From Euonymus europaeus (lineage: Eukaryota; Streptophyta; Magnoliopsida; Celastrales; Celastraceae), in contig OY756966.1 in NCBI GenBank assembly GCA_963580455.1, forward strand, positions 18,169,001 to 18,233,000: 64,000 nt of DNA, read 5' to 3'. Both the position numbers and the translations under genes were made by a program. Positions 10,932-22,640 of this stretch are shown here, piece after piece. Each line of letters starts with the position of its first letter. The first letter of the stretch is position 1. The notes under the pieces are model-generated. The model was not told the origin of the DNA, ran no database searches, and saw only the letters and a program-made list of their open reading frames with translations.

Positions 10932-12700
10932 AGTGTTAAGCGTTGTGAGCATTGCAAATAGTTGTCTATGTTTTTGAAAAGTTAGCTGATGTGTTAACTA
11001 AAATGGTTTTGATAAGCGAATTTAGTTATCATCATCATTTGTCCCATACTTTTCTGTTGTTTGGTATATTCAATGGAGGTAGTGGAGGAATTATGATTGG
11101 CTCAATCCTTGATGGGTATAAAAAAAAATAAAAAAATAATCCCGGTAGAATAAAAACCCAAAAGGGCGCTCTAGGCAAAAATTAGGGAAACAAAAAAAAT
11201 CTCGCTAGAGTGAAAACCTGAAAGGACGCTCTAGCCCAACAAAAAAACTCATTCAATTCAAACTATCAATTCAGATTTTAGATTGTTGCGAGGAGAATAG
11301 TTGAGACATGGGTCTGTTGAATTGTGAACGATGTTAGAGATGGTTGTCAATTTGTCTTGTATTGATATGGTTGAAGGTGTAGAATGGATTATGGTGTCTA
11401 GATTTAATGATAGTAACTTGAAGCACGCACCAAAATCGGGGCATGCGTCTTATACGTTATCAAAAATTTCACCCTAGAAGAGATTCAACTCAAAGAAGAA
11501 GTTTGTTGGCTGACACGTTGTTCAGGTGTTCAGATTGATTTAATTTCAGTCAATTAAACACACACCAAAACAAGGGCAAATTTTGGTGCGTCGCTTATGT
11601 TACCCCATATTTCACACTCGAGGAGTTGTATTGTGACAAAGAGAGAAGTTTATTGGCAGATGCAAAAGATTCAGAGACAACCTTTATGCAAGTTGGATTT
11701 TATTATTGTTAATTGGGTGCACACCTAAACTGGGGCAGTTTTGGTGTGATCGTTGAACTATCACAATTTCATCTTAGGAAGCTCAGTTTGTCTCTCATTT
11801 CTTTGACATTCCTACATTCTTATACATATATTTTCATTTAAAAGAGTTTTCTACCATCCCCCATCATTTTTTATTAAATATCATCAGATTGTTCACTTCT
11901 TCGGCTTTGCTACTTATTTCCACCATTTCCATATCTCATTCATAGTCCAAAAATTTTATCTTCCATTTTCAATTGTTGTCATGCATAGTCATTCTATTGA
12001 ATTTATCACTAACAAAGTTTTGGTAGGAAATTTGATAAGTGCATCAGGATATTACTTTTGGCAGAAAATCAATGGATATTGGCATCCTATTTGAAAAAGG
12101 ATTTGAACGAAAAACGTTTGGCCGAGGCAAGTATTATCAGGAGAATGATGATTCAAATCATGCAAGTGGCAAAAGAAGTTTCGATGTATAAATAATTTTA
12201 AATTAAGAAGTGCGTACACATATAAGTTTTCAAGAAAGTGGGCAATTCCTAAGGCATACATAAAAAAAATTAAAAAAAGATAAAAAAGAAGAAGTCAATC
12301 CAAAAAAAAACATATTAGTCTAGCAACATGTATTTGCATGAATGCTAAAGGATGACAAGGTCTTGCGAAGATATGCATTCATTTTGATGAAACATTCATG
12401 GTTAACAATACATCTCGTTGCATGCATCGTCATTGTATATTGCTCATCCCTTGCAGGTTTGTTCAAATGGTATAAATTCGGTTTCAATCTTCCCAAATCA
12501 GGTAACATCATTTGCTACAAATATTTTATGTCCTGCCCAAGCTGGGAGTGGCCCATTGACCCTATGCACTGTTATTTCGCACAAGTCAAGTTGGGATTGG
12601 CCGACAAATCAAGTGTATTCCCGCATTAATTGCATGTTTCAACTACAAAGTTGTTACTCTCAATCACTTCAATCATTGCCTTGACAGGAGGCTGTAATGG
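10932..12700. other. Non-coding spacer with diverged short repeats
   Basis: No gene seen. The stretch contains two copies of a GAAAACCYGAAAGGRCGCTCTAG-like block (about 11,150-11,180 and 11,205-11,240), and three loose copies of CACACCAAAAY-GGGGCA (about 11,424, 11,560 and 11,721) spaced 135-160 bp apart. A CAAGCTGGGAGTGGCCC motif occurs near 12,538. These look like internal spacer sequence of an Athila-type element. Confidence 0.4.
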
Positions 12701-12714
12701 CTCTAGCGTGTGTC

Positions 12715-13041
12715 CCAACATCTCACCTCATTTCCCTTTCTTGACATTTTTTCAAAAAGTTTGTCTCTTCTGACTAACTCTTTCTCCTCATCGGGCTTCA
12801 CTCACTTTACCATCATTGTCATCAGCTCTAGCGTGTGCAATTTTCTTCCCTTCTTTTGCTTTCATGACATTCGTTCAAAATTTTTGTCTCTTCTGAAAAA
12901 AATTTCTTCTTCCCTACTAAGTCACACATCTTCGCCATCTCTATCATGACTCTTCCCCGTCCCAGTCACAGCTCAGGCATGCGCGACTTTCTTCCTTTCT
13001 TTCATTTTTGTGGCATGTGTTTTCAAAATATTTTGTATCTT
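12715..13041 (+). repeat. Pyrimidine-rich imperfect tandem repeat, left part
   Basis: A block of the type TTCCCTTTCTTGACATTTTTTCAAAA...GTCTCTTCTGA followed by CATCTCTATCATG occurs about three times at roughly 130-bp spacing. The third unit is interrupted by the solo LTR at 13,047 and similar sequence resumes after 15,398. Confidence 0.55.
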
Positions 13042-13046
13042 GTTGC
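13042..13046. repeat. Left TSD GTTGC of the solo LTR
   Basis: GTTGC just before TGTTGGACC, repeated at 15,394-15,398. Confidence 0.7.
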
Positions 13047-15393
13047 TGTTGGACCATAGGTCCTACATTTGTGTTTTGATGCAAAAATAGATATTGGACT
13101 ATTTGATTGTGCTTAACTTTGGATGAATTATATCTACTGATCTAAGCTTCATTATATATCTTTGGAATCATGTTTGATATAAATTGGATGAATCTGGACT
13201 GACTTATTTTTCGATGCTAAAATCTGTCACAACATCACACTGCACACACGTTGGTTAAACAGTCATAACTTATTCATATGAGCTCTGATTGACTTGATTC
13301 TTGTTCTGAAAATTATTTAAGACACTCTGGAATGTTTCATTGTCAAATAGTGTCAGGTCAATTTTAAGTTTATCAGGTTCAATTTATCTGTTGAAATTAA
13401 TTCACCTATGCAGTCATTAAACAGGGCTAGTTGAGATTTGCATGATCAAATTGAATGACCAAAGGACCTCAATTATAAGTGAAATTTTTTATGCACATTC
13501 AGTTATATATGAAATGATTTATCATGTGCTTACTTGAATTTTATTAAGCTTATAACATGTTGATTAACCTAAGTGCTAGCATTGAAGCTCTTTGAGCTTA
13601 CAAGCAAAAATGGGATGTTTTGTCATCTATTCTTTTTGTAGGCTTAATCAACTGATCATCATGAGCCTATTTGAAGTATCATGAAGCTGATTCTATTGAG
13701 AAAATTTGTGCATCATGATTTGAAGCTCATTTAGACAAGTTTGGACATGGTCAACCCTATTTGGTTCAAGTTTGACACTTTGTGTGCAAGAAATGGTTCC
13801 AGCCGTGTGACTTGTGTTATTATTGCTGGAGAATTAACTCAAGAACTTCTATAAATCTTATCATTTGTTTTGGAGTCAATAAAGTAGAGGGAATACAAGT
13901 TTGAAATACTTGGTTGGTAGTGTGCCTAACACTTGCACTATGGAGACAAGGAAGAGACAAAGGAGAGACAAGATGACATACAGTTGTAACATTTCCAGAA
14001 TTTAAGAAGGACTTGTTTGGCATCCGTTGGAGAAAGTTGCTACATACAGAAGAGTAATGTGTTTGATCCAAACAAGGTGCAGCCCATGGTGACTTTCTTG
14101 GAGAAATATGTCCAACGGCTTGATCTTCAATGGCTGAGATCAATTTCATTTGAATTAAAGAAAAGACCAGATTTAAAGTAGCTTCAAGGGCCAAGATTTG
14201 AAGATGTATTGATCCAATGGCTGAGTTGGTTTTTGTTTGTTTTGAAGAGAGAAGGGTCGGCCATTCTTGCAAGGTGGAAGAAGCATTTGCAAATTTTACT
14301 AAGTGTTCAAGTTTACTTGCTCTCAACTTCATCTTCTTGATTCAAGCTTCTTTCGTGCGATCTCTTGCTACCACTTTGATTACATTCAAGCCATCATCTT
14401 CCTATTTGAAAGAGAGATCCAAAAACTCCTTGAACCACCCCAAAAATCTTTCTACCCGTGGGTACTCTTGGTGTGTTCTTGAGAGTTCTTCAACAAAGCT
14501 TCACCTAAACCTATTCTTGATCTAGTGTGAGCTTTGTGTGAGATTACAAGAGTGTTTGCTACATATTTGAATCCAAACCCATTTGAGCAAACATCTTGTG
14601 AATTTGAGTGTTCTCCAACCATATATAGCCTAGAGCTAATCTTGAGAGAACCAAAATCCAAATACTTGTAAAAGTCCCTTTTGAGGGCATTACCTTTGAG
14701 AGGTGTGTGAAAGTTTAAGGTTAGCTTCAAACCTTGTTGGTGTACAAGTTTGAGGTGTTCTTGGAAATCCTAAGTTTGTGGTGAACTTGCAAAACCACAT
14801 ATATCCTTTAGTGGATTGGGAAATCCTAAGCTTGAGGGCTTAGGTAGTGGATGTAGGTGTGAGCACCGAACCACTACATATCCTTGTGCACACTATTTTG
14901 ATTTCCTTGCTTGTTTGTGTGTTAAACTTGCTGCCTTGTAGTGACTTATTTTTGATTATCATTCTATTGGTGTTATTGGTGATTTGTGTGCCTTAGAAGT
15001 TGATATTAGGGTGTTGCTTGCTGCCATTGCTTGTTGGGATATTGCTTGTGGTTGAACAACTTGTGATTATTGAATTCTAGGTATACTTTTGATTGTTAAT
15101 TTTCTAGAATACCAATCTGTCCGTGAATTGTTCATATAGCTAGACTTTGAATTTTGAGCTGAATTTTTGATATAGTGTTCATTGAGGTGTTGTAATATTG
15201 CATATCAAATTTCGTTACATTCTGAGTTGAATTGCTAGGTCAAATTGCATTTACACGATTAGTGCGCAGATTTGCATTCTTGACATTGCCTTAATCATTT
15301 ATGAGTTTTTAGGTTGTGGTTTTGTACTTGGGGTTTATACTTAGTTTTTTAAAACACAATTCACCCCCCTCTTGTGTTAGCCTAGTGATTTCA
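13047..15393 (+). mobile_element. Solo LTR, 2.35 kb, probably Ty1/Copia
   Basis: Begins TGTTGGACCATAGG and ends GTGATTTCA, with a perfect 5-bp TSD (GTTGC). No gag or pol is found between the ends. The 3' part has sequence typical of long Copia LTRs: a 'gtggatgtaggtgtgagcac' block followed by an ACCACTACAT motif near 14,870, and CAATTCACCCCCCTCTTG near 15,357. A solo LTR arises when two LTRs recombine and the inside is lost. The open frames inside (for example on the minus strand at 13,820-14,332) show no domain and are taken as chance. Confidence 0.65.
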
Positions 15394-15398
15394 GTTGC
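15394..15398. repeat. Right TSD GTTGC of the solo LTR
   Basis: Matches 13,042-13,046. Confidence 0.7.
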
Positions 15399-15910
15399 CA
15401 CATTCTTCCCCATCTCTATCATGCCTCTATCACCAGCTCACACTCGTATCTCTAGTTTCCTCCTCTGTCTTCCTTTCTTGCCAATTTGTCAGCTCTTTCT
15501 TAATTATTTTTTTCTCTTCTAGTCCATTTTTTCATTTTTTCCACTAAGCTACACATTTTAACCAAATCATCCATGACCTCGACTTTTCAACCTCTTTTGA
15601 AATTTTATGACTCCTCTTTAATGTTTTGTCTGGTATGACCAAGTTCTTCTTCTCCATCTTTATTGTGTCTCTTCCCTATCTCTAGCATCTGCACACCTTT
15701 CTCATCATCTCATCTCTTTCAAAACCTCATTTACCATCATCGAGCGTCGATCACCGTTTTACTCTAATCTTGTTCACTTCATCTTTTGTTCCTTCTATTA
15801 CTAACACGATTACTCACTTTCGGTGATTTTCGTTCGATGTTTCATCTCATCTTCCAGTACTGCTCACCTTCATCCCGTTAAGATTCCCCATCCATTTTTC
15901 ATCTAATTTA
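15399..15910 (+). other. Pyrimidine-rich spacer, no gene
   Basis: Continuation of the C/T-rich repeat sequence seen before the solo LTR (again CATCTCTATCATG). It leads directly to the ATG of the next ORF remnant. Confidence 0.4.
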
Positions 15911-16811
15911 ATGGACGACAATCTGTCACCCCGCTCACAAGCAATCAAATTTTTTTCTAAAGCGATCCCTGAACGACGGATCGATCCTACCATTCTAAGA
16001 GAGGCCGACACTTGTTGGGCCCTTCACTACCTTCAAAATCATTCCATGTTTTTTTTATCCATCCAGATCTGGAAGGAGATATACCTGTATATCCCTAGAT
16101 AGTTTGATCTTTTTACGAAACTCTTCAAGAGTTTCCACCTACTTCAAGGACTGGACCTCGGTCGGTTTATTAAGTAGATGTGCCATGGCCGATATCTGCT
16201 CCTGTGTAGGATATCCTCCCACTTATGATGTTACCACGAGCTTCAAAGCACCTATTTCTGTATCTAGAGAGGAGATGATTGACGAAATGTGTCAAGGGAT
16301 GAGAGATAGGAATGCTAATGCTACACATCGTGCATCTTTGCCAAAAAAAAGTGGTTGTTGGATGACGCCATCTGATCCAACCTTTGCCCTATCGGCCATA
16401 GCCAACAACGAGCAGGTAGCATTCTTTGTGCCCTATACAACATGTACAAGGGCACATGGTTTGATATTGGTGAGATGTACATTGACAGTATTGTAAAAGC
16501 TAAGAATTTTGTGGAAAACCGGACGATAAAGACCGAGAAATTTTTAAGGCTTATTACATGATTGTTGTTAAACAAAGGCATTTGCCCTCCTCAATCCATG
16601 AATTTCTTAGCATATCCGGTGACCGTTATGGTTAAAAACACATGACAGAAAAGTATTGGCTACATGACTGCTACTGCCAAGAGGTGACGAGATACTGAGC
16701 CGTCACCCCCTGATTATATGCAGGAAATACTGACTTGCTTGAACCAATTGGAGGAGGGACAGCCAAGGTTGGAGCACATGCTGACTGTACTCACGAATGT
16801 GGTGCGCAACT
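15911..16811 (+). pseudogene. Second plant-transposon-type ORF remnant
   Basis: Starts MDDNLSPRSQAIKFFSK at 15,911 and reads 63 codons to a stop near 16,100. It then continues through several frames with recognisable fragments (FDIGEMYIDSIVKAKNF near 16,450-16,500, and LNQLEEGQPRLEHM near 16,740). The arrangement resembles the Athila-type 'putative plant transposon protein': an N-terminal FLRE-like helix region, then a central block before a KAKN segment. Many stops and shifts make it non-functional. Assignment is by pattern only. Confidence 0.45.
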
Positions 16812-16972
16812 AAGGGTCTGTTTGGATCAGAGTATATCTTATAGAGTATAAGCTCTCGTAAAACATAAAAGCTGAGACTGTCTGAGAGTATGGATGACAG
16901 AGTATAAGCCAGCGTATACCTTGAAACAAACGCGGGCTAAGGTCCAACTCAAGTCTAGTCAATGTTTCATGT

Positions 16973-17105
16973 TTTAGCCAAGCCGGGAATGGCTCTTGTG
17001 ATCTCGAGCATTTTTTATTGAATGAAAAAATCTTTAAAATTTTAGCCAAGTCAGGAATGGCTCTAGTGATCCCGAGTATTTTTCAAAAAAAAAAATCTTT
17101 CCAAT
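16973..17105 (+). repeat. Two tandem copies of a ~67-bp unit
   Basis: TTTTAGCCAAGYCRGGAATGG occurs at about 16,973 and 17,040, each followed by GCTCTWGTGATCYCGAG. It is related to a CAAGCTGGGAGTGG motif near 12,538. The rest of 16,812-17,250 holds no gene. Confidence 0.6.
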
Positions 17106-17590
17106 TTTAGCCAACTCACAAGTAGAGAATTTGATCTCTACTCGCAGATTAAAAATTGGTTTCAATTCAGGATTAAAATGTTTTGGGGATTAAAATTTTC
17201 TTTAATTTCGGATTAAATTATCATGTGGATTAAAATTTAGTTGCGTACCATTTTATTTATGTTTAGAAGAGTTAACTATCAAAACTGAAAAAGTTTCAGT
17301 TTAGAAGAGTCAACTTTCTGTCAAGAAACATTTCCTTGCAGTTTAGAATGGTTCACTTTATGTTGAGAACAGTTTGGTTTCCATTTACAATAGTTCAGTT
17401 TTTGTTGAGAAAGGGTTGATCAAAAATTTTGTTTGGAATTTTTGTTGAGAACCGTCTCCTAACAGTTGAGATCAGTTTTCTCTCTGTTTATAATAGCTTT
17501 TTTTTGTTGAGAACCATTTATTTTTAAGTTTTGAAGATTTTTTCAATGAATTTTCAGTAGTTTAAGTTATGAAGTTTTCAATTATAGGGT

Positions 17591-19609
17591 GTTTCGGTGA
17601 AAGAAATTGGGAGGGCCATAGCTGATAATTTCTTCGCAATGGAGAAGAGGTTAGATAATAAACTTGAATTAAAGGGAAGAGTAATTCTTAAGAAAATGGA
17701 GCAAATGAATGAAGAGATCCAAGCAGTTTTTAGAGGTAGAGAGAAGGAGACAGAGAAGGTGGAAAAAAATGTGGTGAATAAGGTGAAAGAGAAGAAGGTG
17801 GCAGCAAAGAATAAGGGGACAAGGAGGAAGATGGCAGTGCCAGTGCCAAAATATACTTTGAAGGCCACACCAAAGAAGAGGACCACTGATCACAAAGCTG
17901 GGGTGATGTCTCAAAGGAGGACATCACCAAGGTTCATTCAGCAGCATACGAGTGAACCAACTATTCAAGAAGAGTTCAACAGATTGAGGCTAATAAAGAA
18001 GAGAAAGAGAAAGTTGGTGAAGAAGGGAACAATTGAGGACAGTGAACATGTGAAGCAGGAGCAGATAATGAAGAAGGAGGCAAATGACATATTGGAAGGG
18101 TGATTAAGGATGTGGTGGCGGAGTGTGACAATGAGGGGGGATAATGCAGACGGTGGAGATGATTTTCTGGAGAAAAATGTGGACGCCACTTCTTCTGCTG
18201 AGCATATTCAGTCTGTTGATGAGAATGTAGCCAAAAATGTGACACCAAAATATGGTGAGAAGGTATTGGGGAGTAGGAGTGTGGAGGCATTTTTTGATGA
18301 AAAGGGAGGACATGTTACTCCTTTTACTGATACTATGGTCTACTCGGCACCGAAGCCGTTAGCTGTGGACACATCTTATGTGATCTCGAGTCTTGAGTTA
18401 AAATAATTTTTGAAAAAGGCAGCCATACTAGACGAGTCAATTCAACATCCGGAAAAGAGGGTTGTCAAGGTCAGCAAGTAGCACATGTCCCCATACACTG
18501 ACCCAACCTCCAAGAGAGCTAAGGTCCCTACCGATTTACCAACAGAATTCAATCCAGAGCGAGAATTAGATGCTAAATGGGAGGAATAGTTTGAGTCTTT
18601 CTACACGAGTATGATCGATATGCAACTATTTGAGTTTCCCACTTGTGCGGCGAACAAGAAATGGTTCACTGGGCTACTGACCGAGCAGAGGTAGTGAGTG
18701 ACTCAGTGGGGATATCCAAACTGAACAATATTTTACAATTACTTTTATTCATTCAAGTGCATACTTAATAAATTATATGAATTTTATTTCAGCATCTAGA
18801 TACCTTCATCCACTACATGCTGAATAGGACAGCAGAATTGCCCAGTCTCTTCCCACAAAAATATCATATTATGAAGACTTCATTCGCTGTAAGTTCATTG
18901 CCACATATTTAGAACAGTCTTTATTTCATTTAGAACAGTTATTTATTCCATTTATAATAGTTTAATTCTGGTTTGGAATACTTATGTTTGTAGCATAATT
19001 CAATGTGTACTTTTTCTGTTTTAGTTATACATGACCCTTAGATGGTCTATGTTCAAGGATTAACCCTGATCCAGCACACTGGGACAAAGACAACAGACTT
19101 TAAAATATTGATGTTGGTGTAATGTCTCATGATCCGGCTTAGATAAAGTATACATGCCTTTCAACATCAACAGAGATCATTGGATAGCGTTGATGGTTGA
19201 CATCAAAGGAAAACAAATAATTGCATATGACTCTCTCTAACGCCATGTCAGAGCCGCAAAATTCAACGACGAAATGCAGCCATTCCAGACACTACTCCCA
19301 AAAGTGTTGCTGCGAGCAAGAATTATATCGCGAAAATATGATGAGCAATGGAGAGTTAAGCAGGCAGCCTATGTACCGCAGCAAGTGAACAGATGCGTAT
19401 TAGCCTCATTCATATTGCTTCTAAAATATATTTAACAAGAAATTCTCATTAATTACTATATTTTCAGGTCGGAATGCAGGATTTTCTACATTAGAGTCAT
19501 AGAGTTACTTGCTGCAGACCTTCCTTTATCGGTAATTAAACCAAATGACATCAAAAAATACATGAAGCTAATCGCAATTGAGAGTTGGCTTGGTCAATGG
19601 GGTTGTTGA
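17591..19609 (+). pseudogene. Ulp1-like cysteine protease gene remnant, MULE-borne
   Basis: A Lys/Arg-rich linker (17,597-18,406, TGA at 18,101) leads to MSPYTDPTSKRAK and CAANKKWFTGLL blocks that match the copy at 31.2-31.6 kb. An exon at 18,793-18,888 (HLDTFIHYMLNRT to KTSFA, flanked by AG and GT) and a catalytic exon from 19,025 follow; the latter includes PFNINRDHWIAL (catalytic His) and IIAYDSL (Asp). The last exon has SECRIF where the family has a D-C-G active-site Cys, and ends IESWLGQWGC at 19,609. There are at least six internal stops, several explainable as C-to-T. Ulp1 proteases cleave SUMO-like proteins in eukaryotes; MULE-carried copies are known, but their substrate is not. Confidence 0.7.
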
Positions 19610-19789
19610 CATCATTTGTTCACTTTTACCATAAATGTGAGAATGTTTAGAACAATTGTCCTATAGTTTAGAGTACTCCATTTATATAGTTTAGAATAAT
19701 ACTTATTTTGTTTATAATGGTTAATTTACTTAGTTTAGCACGGTTCTTCAGTAGTTAAGAATAGTGCAGTTATCCCTAAAATCATCATT

Positions 19790-20080
19790 ATTTCTTCTAG
19801 TATTTGAAGATATGCATAGAGATTTAGCCAGAATACTTCTATCCATATTACATTAAATGAAACAACGATCATCATCATCTCCTTCAATCTCAATAGGTTT
19901 GGTTGGACAACGCACATTGTAAAGACACTTCATCTGAATATCATGTCTATGATGCTCCAGCTTTGTAATATCACAGACTTTATCAACTAATTGAGCATAA
20001 GAAATGAGCTCTGAGACTATGATAGCCTTGTTTTTCCCAACTTTATGTGTAGTACATGCCATTTTTTTCCCACTCTCCAA
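19790..20080 (-). pseudogene. 5' fragment of a MULE transposase
   Basis: Read leftward, the frame contains KAIIVSELISYAQLVDKV, DITKLEHHRHDIQMKCLYNV and then, after a stop at about 19,853, CNMDRSILAKSLCISS. These align with residues 20-100 of the transposase start at 26,875. Nothing of the catalytic domain remains, so about 2.3 kb has been lost compared with copy B. Confidence 0.7.
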
Positions 20081-20300
20081 AATACTTAATCAAAATGCTC
20101 AGTTCTTTCATTCCTAAAAGAATATATAATATGTTTTCAATATAATAAAATGGACAAGGACACAATATCAATAACAAAATTCTAAACAGAATTTACACTA
20201 TTTCTAAACATAATGTACACTATTCTAAACATTATTCACACTATTCTAAACATAATTTTACTCTTTTCTAAACAAAAACTAAACAGAATATATGCAACCA

Positions 20301-20756
20301 ACAACTACAATTAGTCATAACCCAGAAAACAATCATGCATCCAAAAACTGCAATCAATCATAGCCCAGAAGTGTGTCTCAAGGGAGAAGAAAAGAAAAGA
20401 AAAGAATATATCGATAAAAGATGGGAGGTGTCTCATGAGTGTGCCTGTGTTGATGATTGATTCAAAAATTTTACTATGCTTTGTTTATGGTGCTTAATAT
20501 GGAGAAACACACACTCACGATCTAAGATATCGTTTGACTAAGTGTGTAAAAGTATGTTTATTGGAAAGATGAGGTAGTATTTTTACATCTTGATACTTGG
20601 CAATTAAGCTGATGAGGCTAAGTCTTTGATTTCTAACTCCACAAGTTGATAATTATGTGTGATTAAGTTGCTAAATAATTGTGTGTATATGACTGCTTGT
20701 AGCATTCATGTAGGCTAGCTTAAATTCATGCAACATTCATGTAGGCTTCCTTACAT
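20301..20756. other. No gene seen
   Basis: AT-rich sequence between the deleted MULE and the next ORF remnant. No terminal repeat could be recognised here for the MULE. Confidence 0.35.
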
Positions 20757-21520
20757 TAGAGGCCAAGAAAGAGTATACTGATTTCTTTTCTAGTAAGGAT
20801 TTTATACCTGAGCGCCGTTTAATTTTGTCTAATTTTGAACACACTGAAATTCCAGCGATTATGCGATCTAGGAAATGGGAGAGTGTGTGTGATATCCCTG
20901 GGGTAATTTCTGTGGAATTATTGAAGGAATTTTATTCTAATATGTTTCAATTGGAGTTTAGGTATGTCCCTGCAATTCAGACCATTGTGAGAGGTCACGA
21001 GTTTGTGATGTCCCCTAAGGTTATTTCTAAAGCATTGAATATTCCATTGGTTAAGAAACCCACATTTTAACCTTATGAGTTAGAGAAGTCTGATCAGTAT
21101 GAGAAGATAAATGTGATTACTGCTATGTTGAGAAGTGATGGATCCTCTGATCCAGTGCGAGGAGAGTTGCCTAGCACTATACTGAAACCAGAATATAGAG
21201 CTTTGAATTTCTTTCTTTGCAGTAACATTATTCCTACTAGACACAGAGAAGGTCTGAATGAGGATCGTCTATGTCTATTTCATGCCATTATTGTTGGGAA
21301 ACCCATATGTCTGGCTACCACAATTTTTTGATGTATTATTGAAGCCAAATTTGAGAAAGCTACACAATATGGTCTTCTTTTTGGAGTTTTGATCTCCAAT
21401 TTTCTTTCTGCCTCTCAAGTTGCATTGTCTGGTGACCACATTCCTCCTGATCCGTCCATAAGTGCTAAGACTATTATTAGAAGCGTTAGACAGAAACTTG
21501 TTCTCCACCTCACCCCAACA
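20757..21520 (+). pseudogene. Third plant-transposon / ATHILA ORF-type remnant
   Basis: An open stretch from about 20,757 (EAKKEYTDFFSSKDFIPERR) contains LLKEFYSNM, IQTIVRGHEFVMSPKVISKALNIP and, after a TAA near 21,068, AMLRSDGSSD, a RALNFFLCSNIIPTRHR block and DPSISAKTI. The EFYSN, V-RG and LNIP spacing is that of plant retrotransposon 'putative plant transposon protein' / ATHILA ORF-1 families. Two stops (about 21,068 and 21,329) break it. It lies directly before the satellite-like array. Confidence 0.55.
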
Positions 21521-21639
21521 TTCAAGAAATTCCACCTCTTCAGGGAGAGAAAGTTCTTGACCCTGCTTCTCATACTCAGGGAGAGGGTGTGTCTACTTCT
21601 GCTTCACCATCTGTGACTGTTGTTGATGTGAATCCTCTT

Positions 21640-22640
21640 CCGACTACCCTTCACAAGATCTTCTTAGAATGATTAAACGCAGCTACCCACCCATATTCGG
21701 CTAATTCAGAGCTCGTCTGATCGATCACGCTGTCAAAACAAGGGATTGGAGCTCGAACGAGCTACCTAGGTGTGCAAATTGGGGATATCGAAAAATTGAC
21801 CTATCTAGGTTCAAAATTGGTCGAAGGACCCTTCACGAGATCTTCTTAGAATGATTAAACGCATCTCCCTGTCAATATTTGGCTCATTCCGAGCTTTTCT
21901 GATCGGTCACGCTGTCAAAACAAGGGATTAGAGCTCGAACGAGCTACCTAGATGTGCAAATTGGGGGTATCGAAAAATTGACATATCTAGGTTCAAAATT
22001 AGCCAAAGGACCCTTCACAAGATCTTCTTAGAATGATTAAACACAGCTACCTTCCACAATTCGGCTCATTCCGAACTCTTCGGATCGATCACGCTGTCAA
22101 AACAAGGGATTGGAGCTCGATGAGCTACCTAGGTGTGCAAATTAGGGGTATCGAAAAAACTAACCTATCTAGGTTCAAAATTGGCCGAAGGACCCTTTAT
22201 GAGATCTTATTAGAATGATTAAACACAACTAATTGCAAAGATTTGGCTCATTCCGAGCTCGTCTAATTGATCAAGCTGTCAAAACAAGGAATTGGAGCTC
22301 GAACGAGCTACCTAGGTGTGCAAATTAGGGGTATCGAAAAAATTAACCTATCTAGGTTCACAATTGGCCGAAGGACCCTTGACGAGATCTTCTTAGAATG
22401 ATTAAATGCAGCTACCCGCCAAGATTCGGCTCATTTGAAGCTCGTCTGATCGATCACGTTGTCAAAACAAGGGATTGGAGCTTGAACGAGCTAACTAGGT
22501 GCAAATTGGGGGTATCGGAAAATTGACCTTTCTAGGTTAAAAATTTGCCAAAGGATCCTTCAGGAGATCGTTTTAGAATTATTAAACGCATCTACCAGCT
22601 AAATTTTGTCTCATTCGGAGCTCGTTTGATCGATTATCAT
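21640..22640 (+). repeat. Satellite-like tandem array, ~182-bp unit, about 5.5 copies
   Basis: The anchor AGATCTTCTTAGAATGATTAAA begins at 21,656, 21,838, 22,020, 22,202 and 22,385, with a diverged copy at 22,565. Spacing is 182, 182, 182, 183 and 180 bp. Each unit holds a short palindrome-like AGCTCGAACGAGCT block. The unit length fits the 150-180 bp range of plant satellites, but here there are only a few copies. Confidence 0.93.

Larger units (their letters stand above)
17250..20300 (+). mobile_element. Decayed, internally deleted MULE with an Ulp1-like gene (copy A)
   Basis: An Ulp1-like protease gene on + (to 19,609) faces a 5' fragment of a MULE transposase on - (20,080 to about 19,790). 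This is the same convergent layout as the large MULE at 26,017-37,326, in opposite overall orientation and lacking most of the transposase. The non-coding parts share the TTTAGAAYRGT motif with the large copy. Terminal inverted repeats were not found, so the limits given are approximate. Confidence 0.65.

Noticed and set aside
13820..14730. Open frames of 90-170 codons inside the 2.35-kb solo LTR
   Set aside because: No recognisable domain, and they occur on both strands; LTRs do not normally code for protein.
16811..16941. Possible 130-bp MITE starting GGTCTGTTTGGATC and ending near AAACAAACGCGGGCT
   Set aside because: The inverted ends match too poorly and no target duplication was found.
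21640..22640. CRISPR-like array
   Set aside because: The repeat is the whole 182-bp unit with no unique spacers, in a plant genome; it is a tandem satellite-like repeat.
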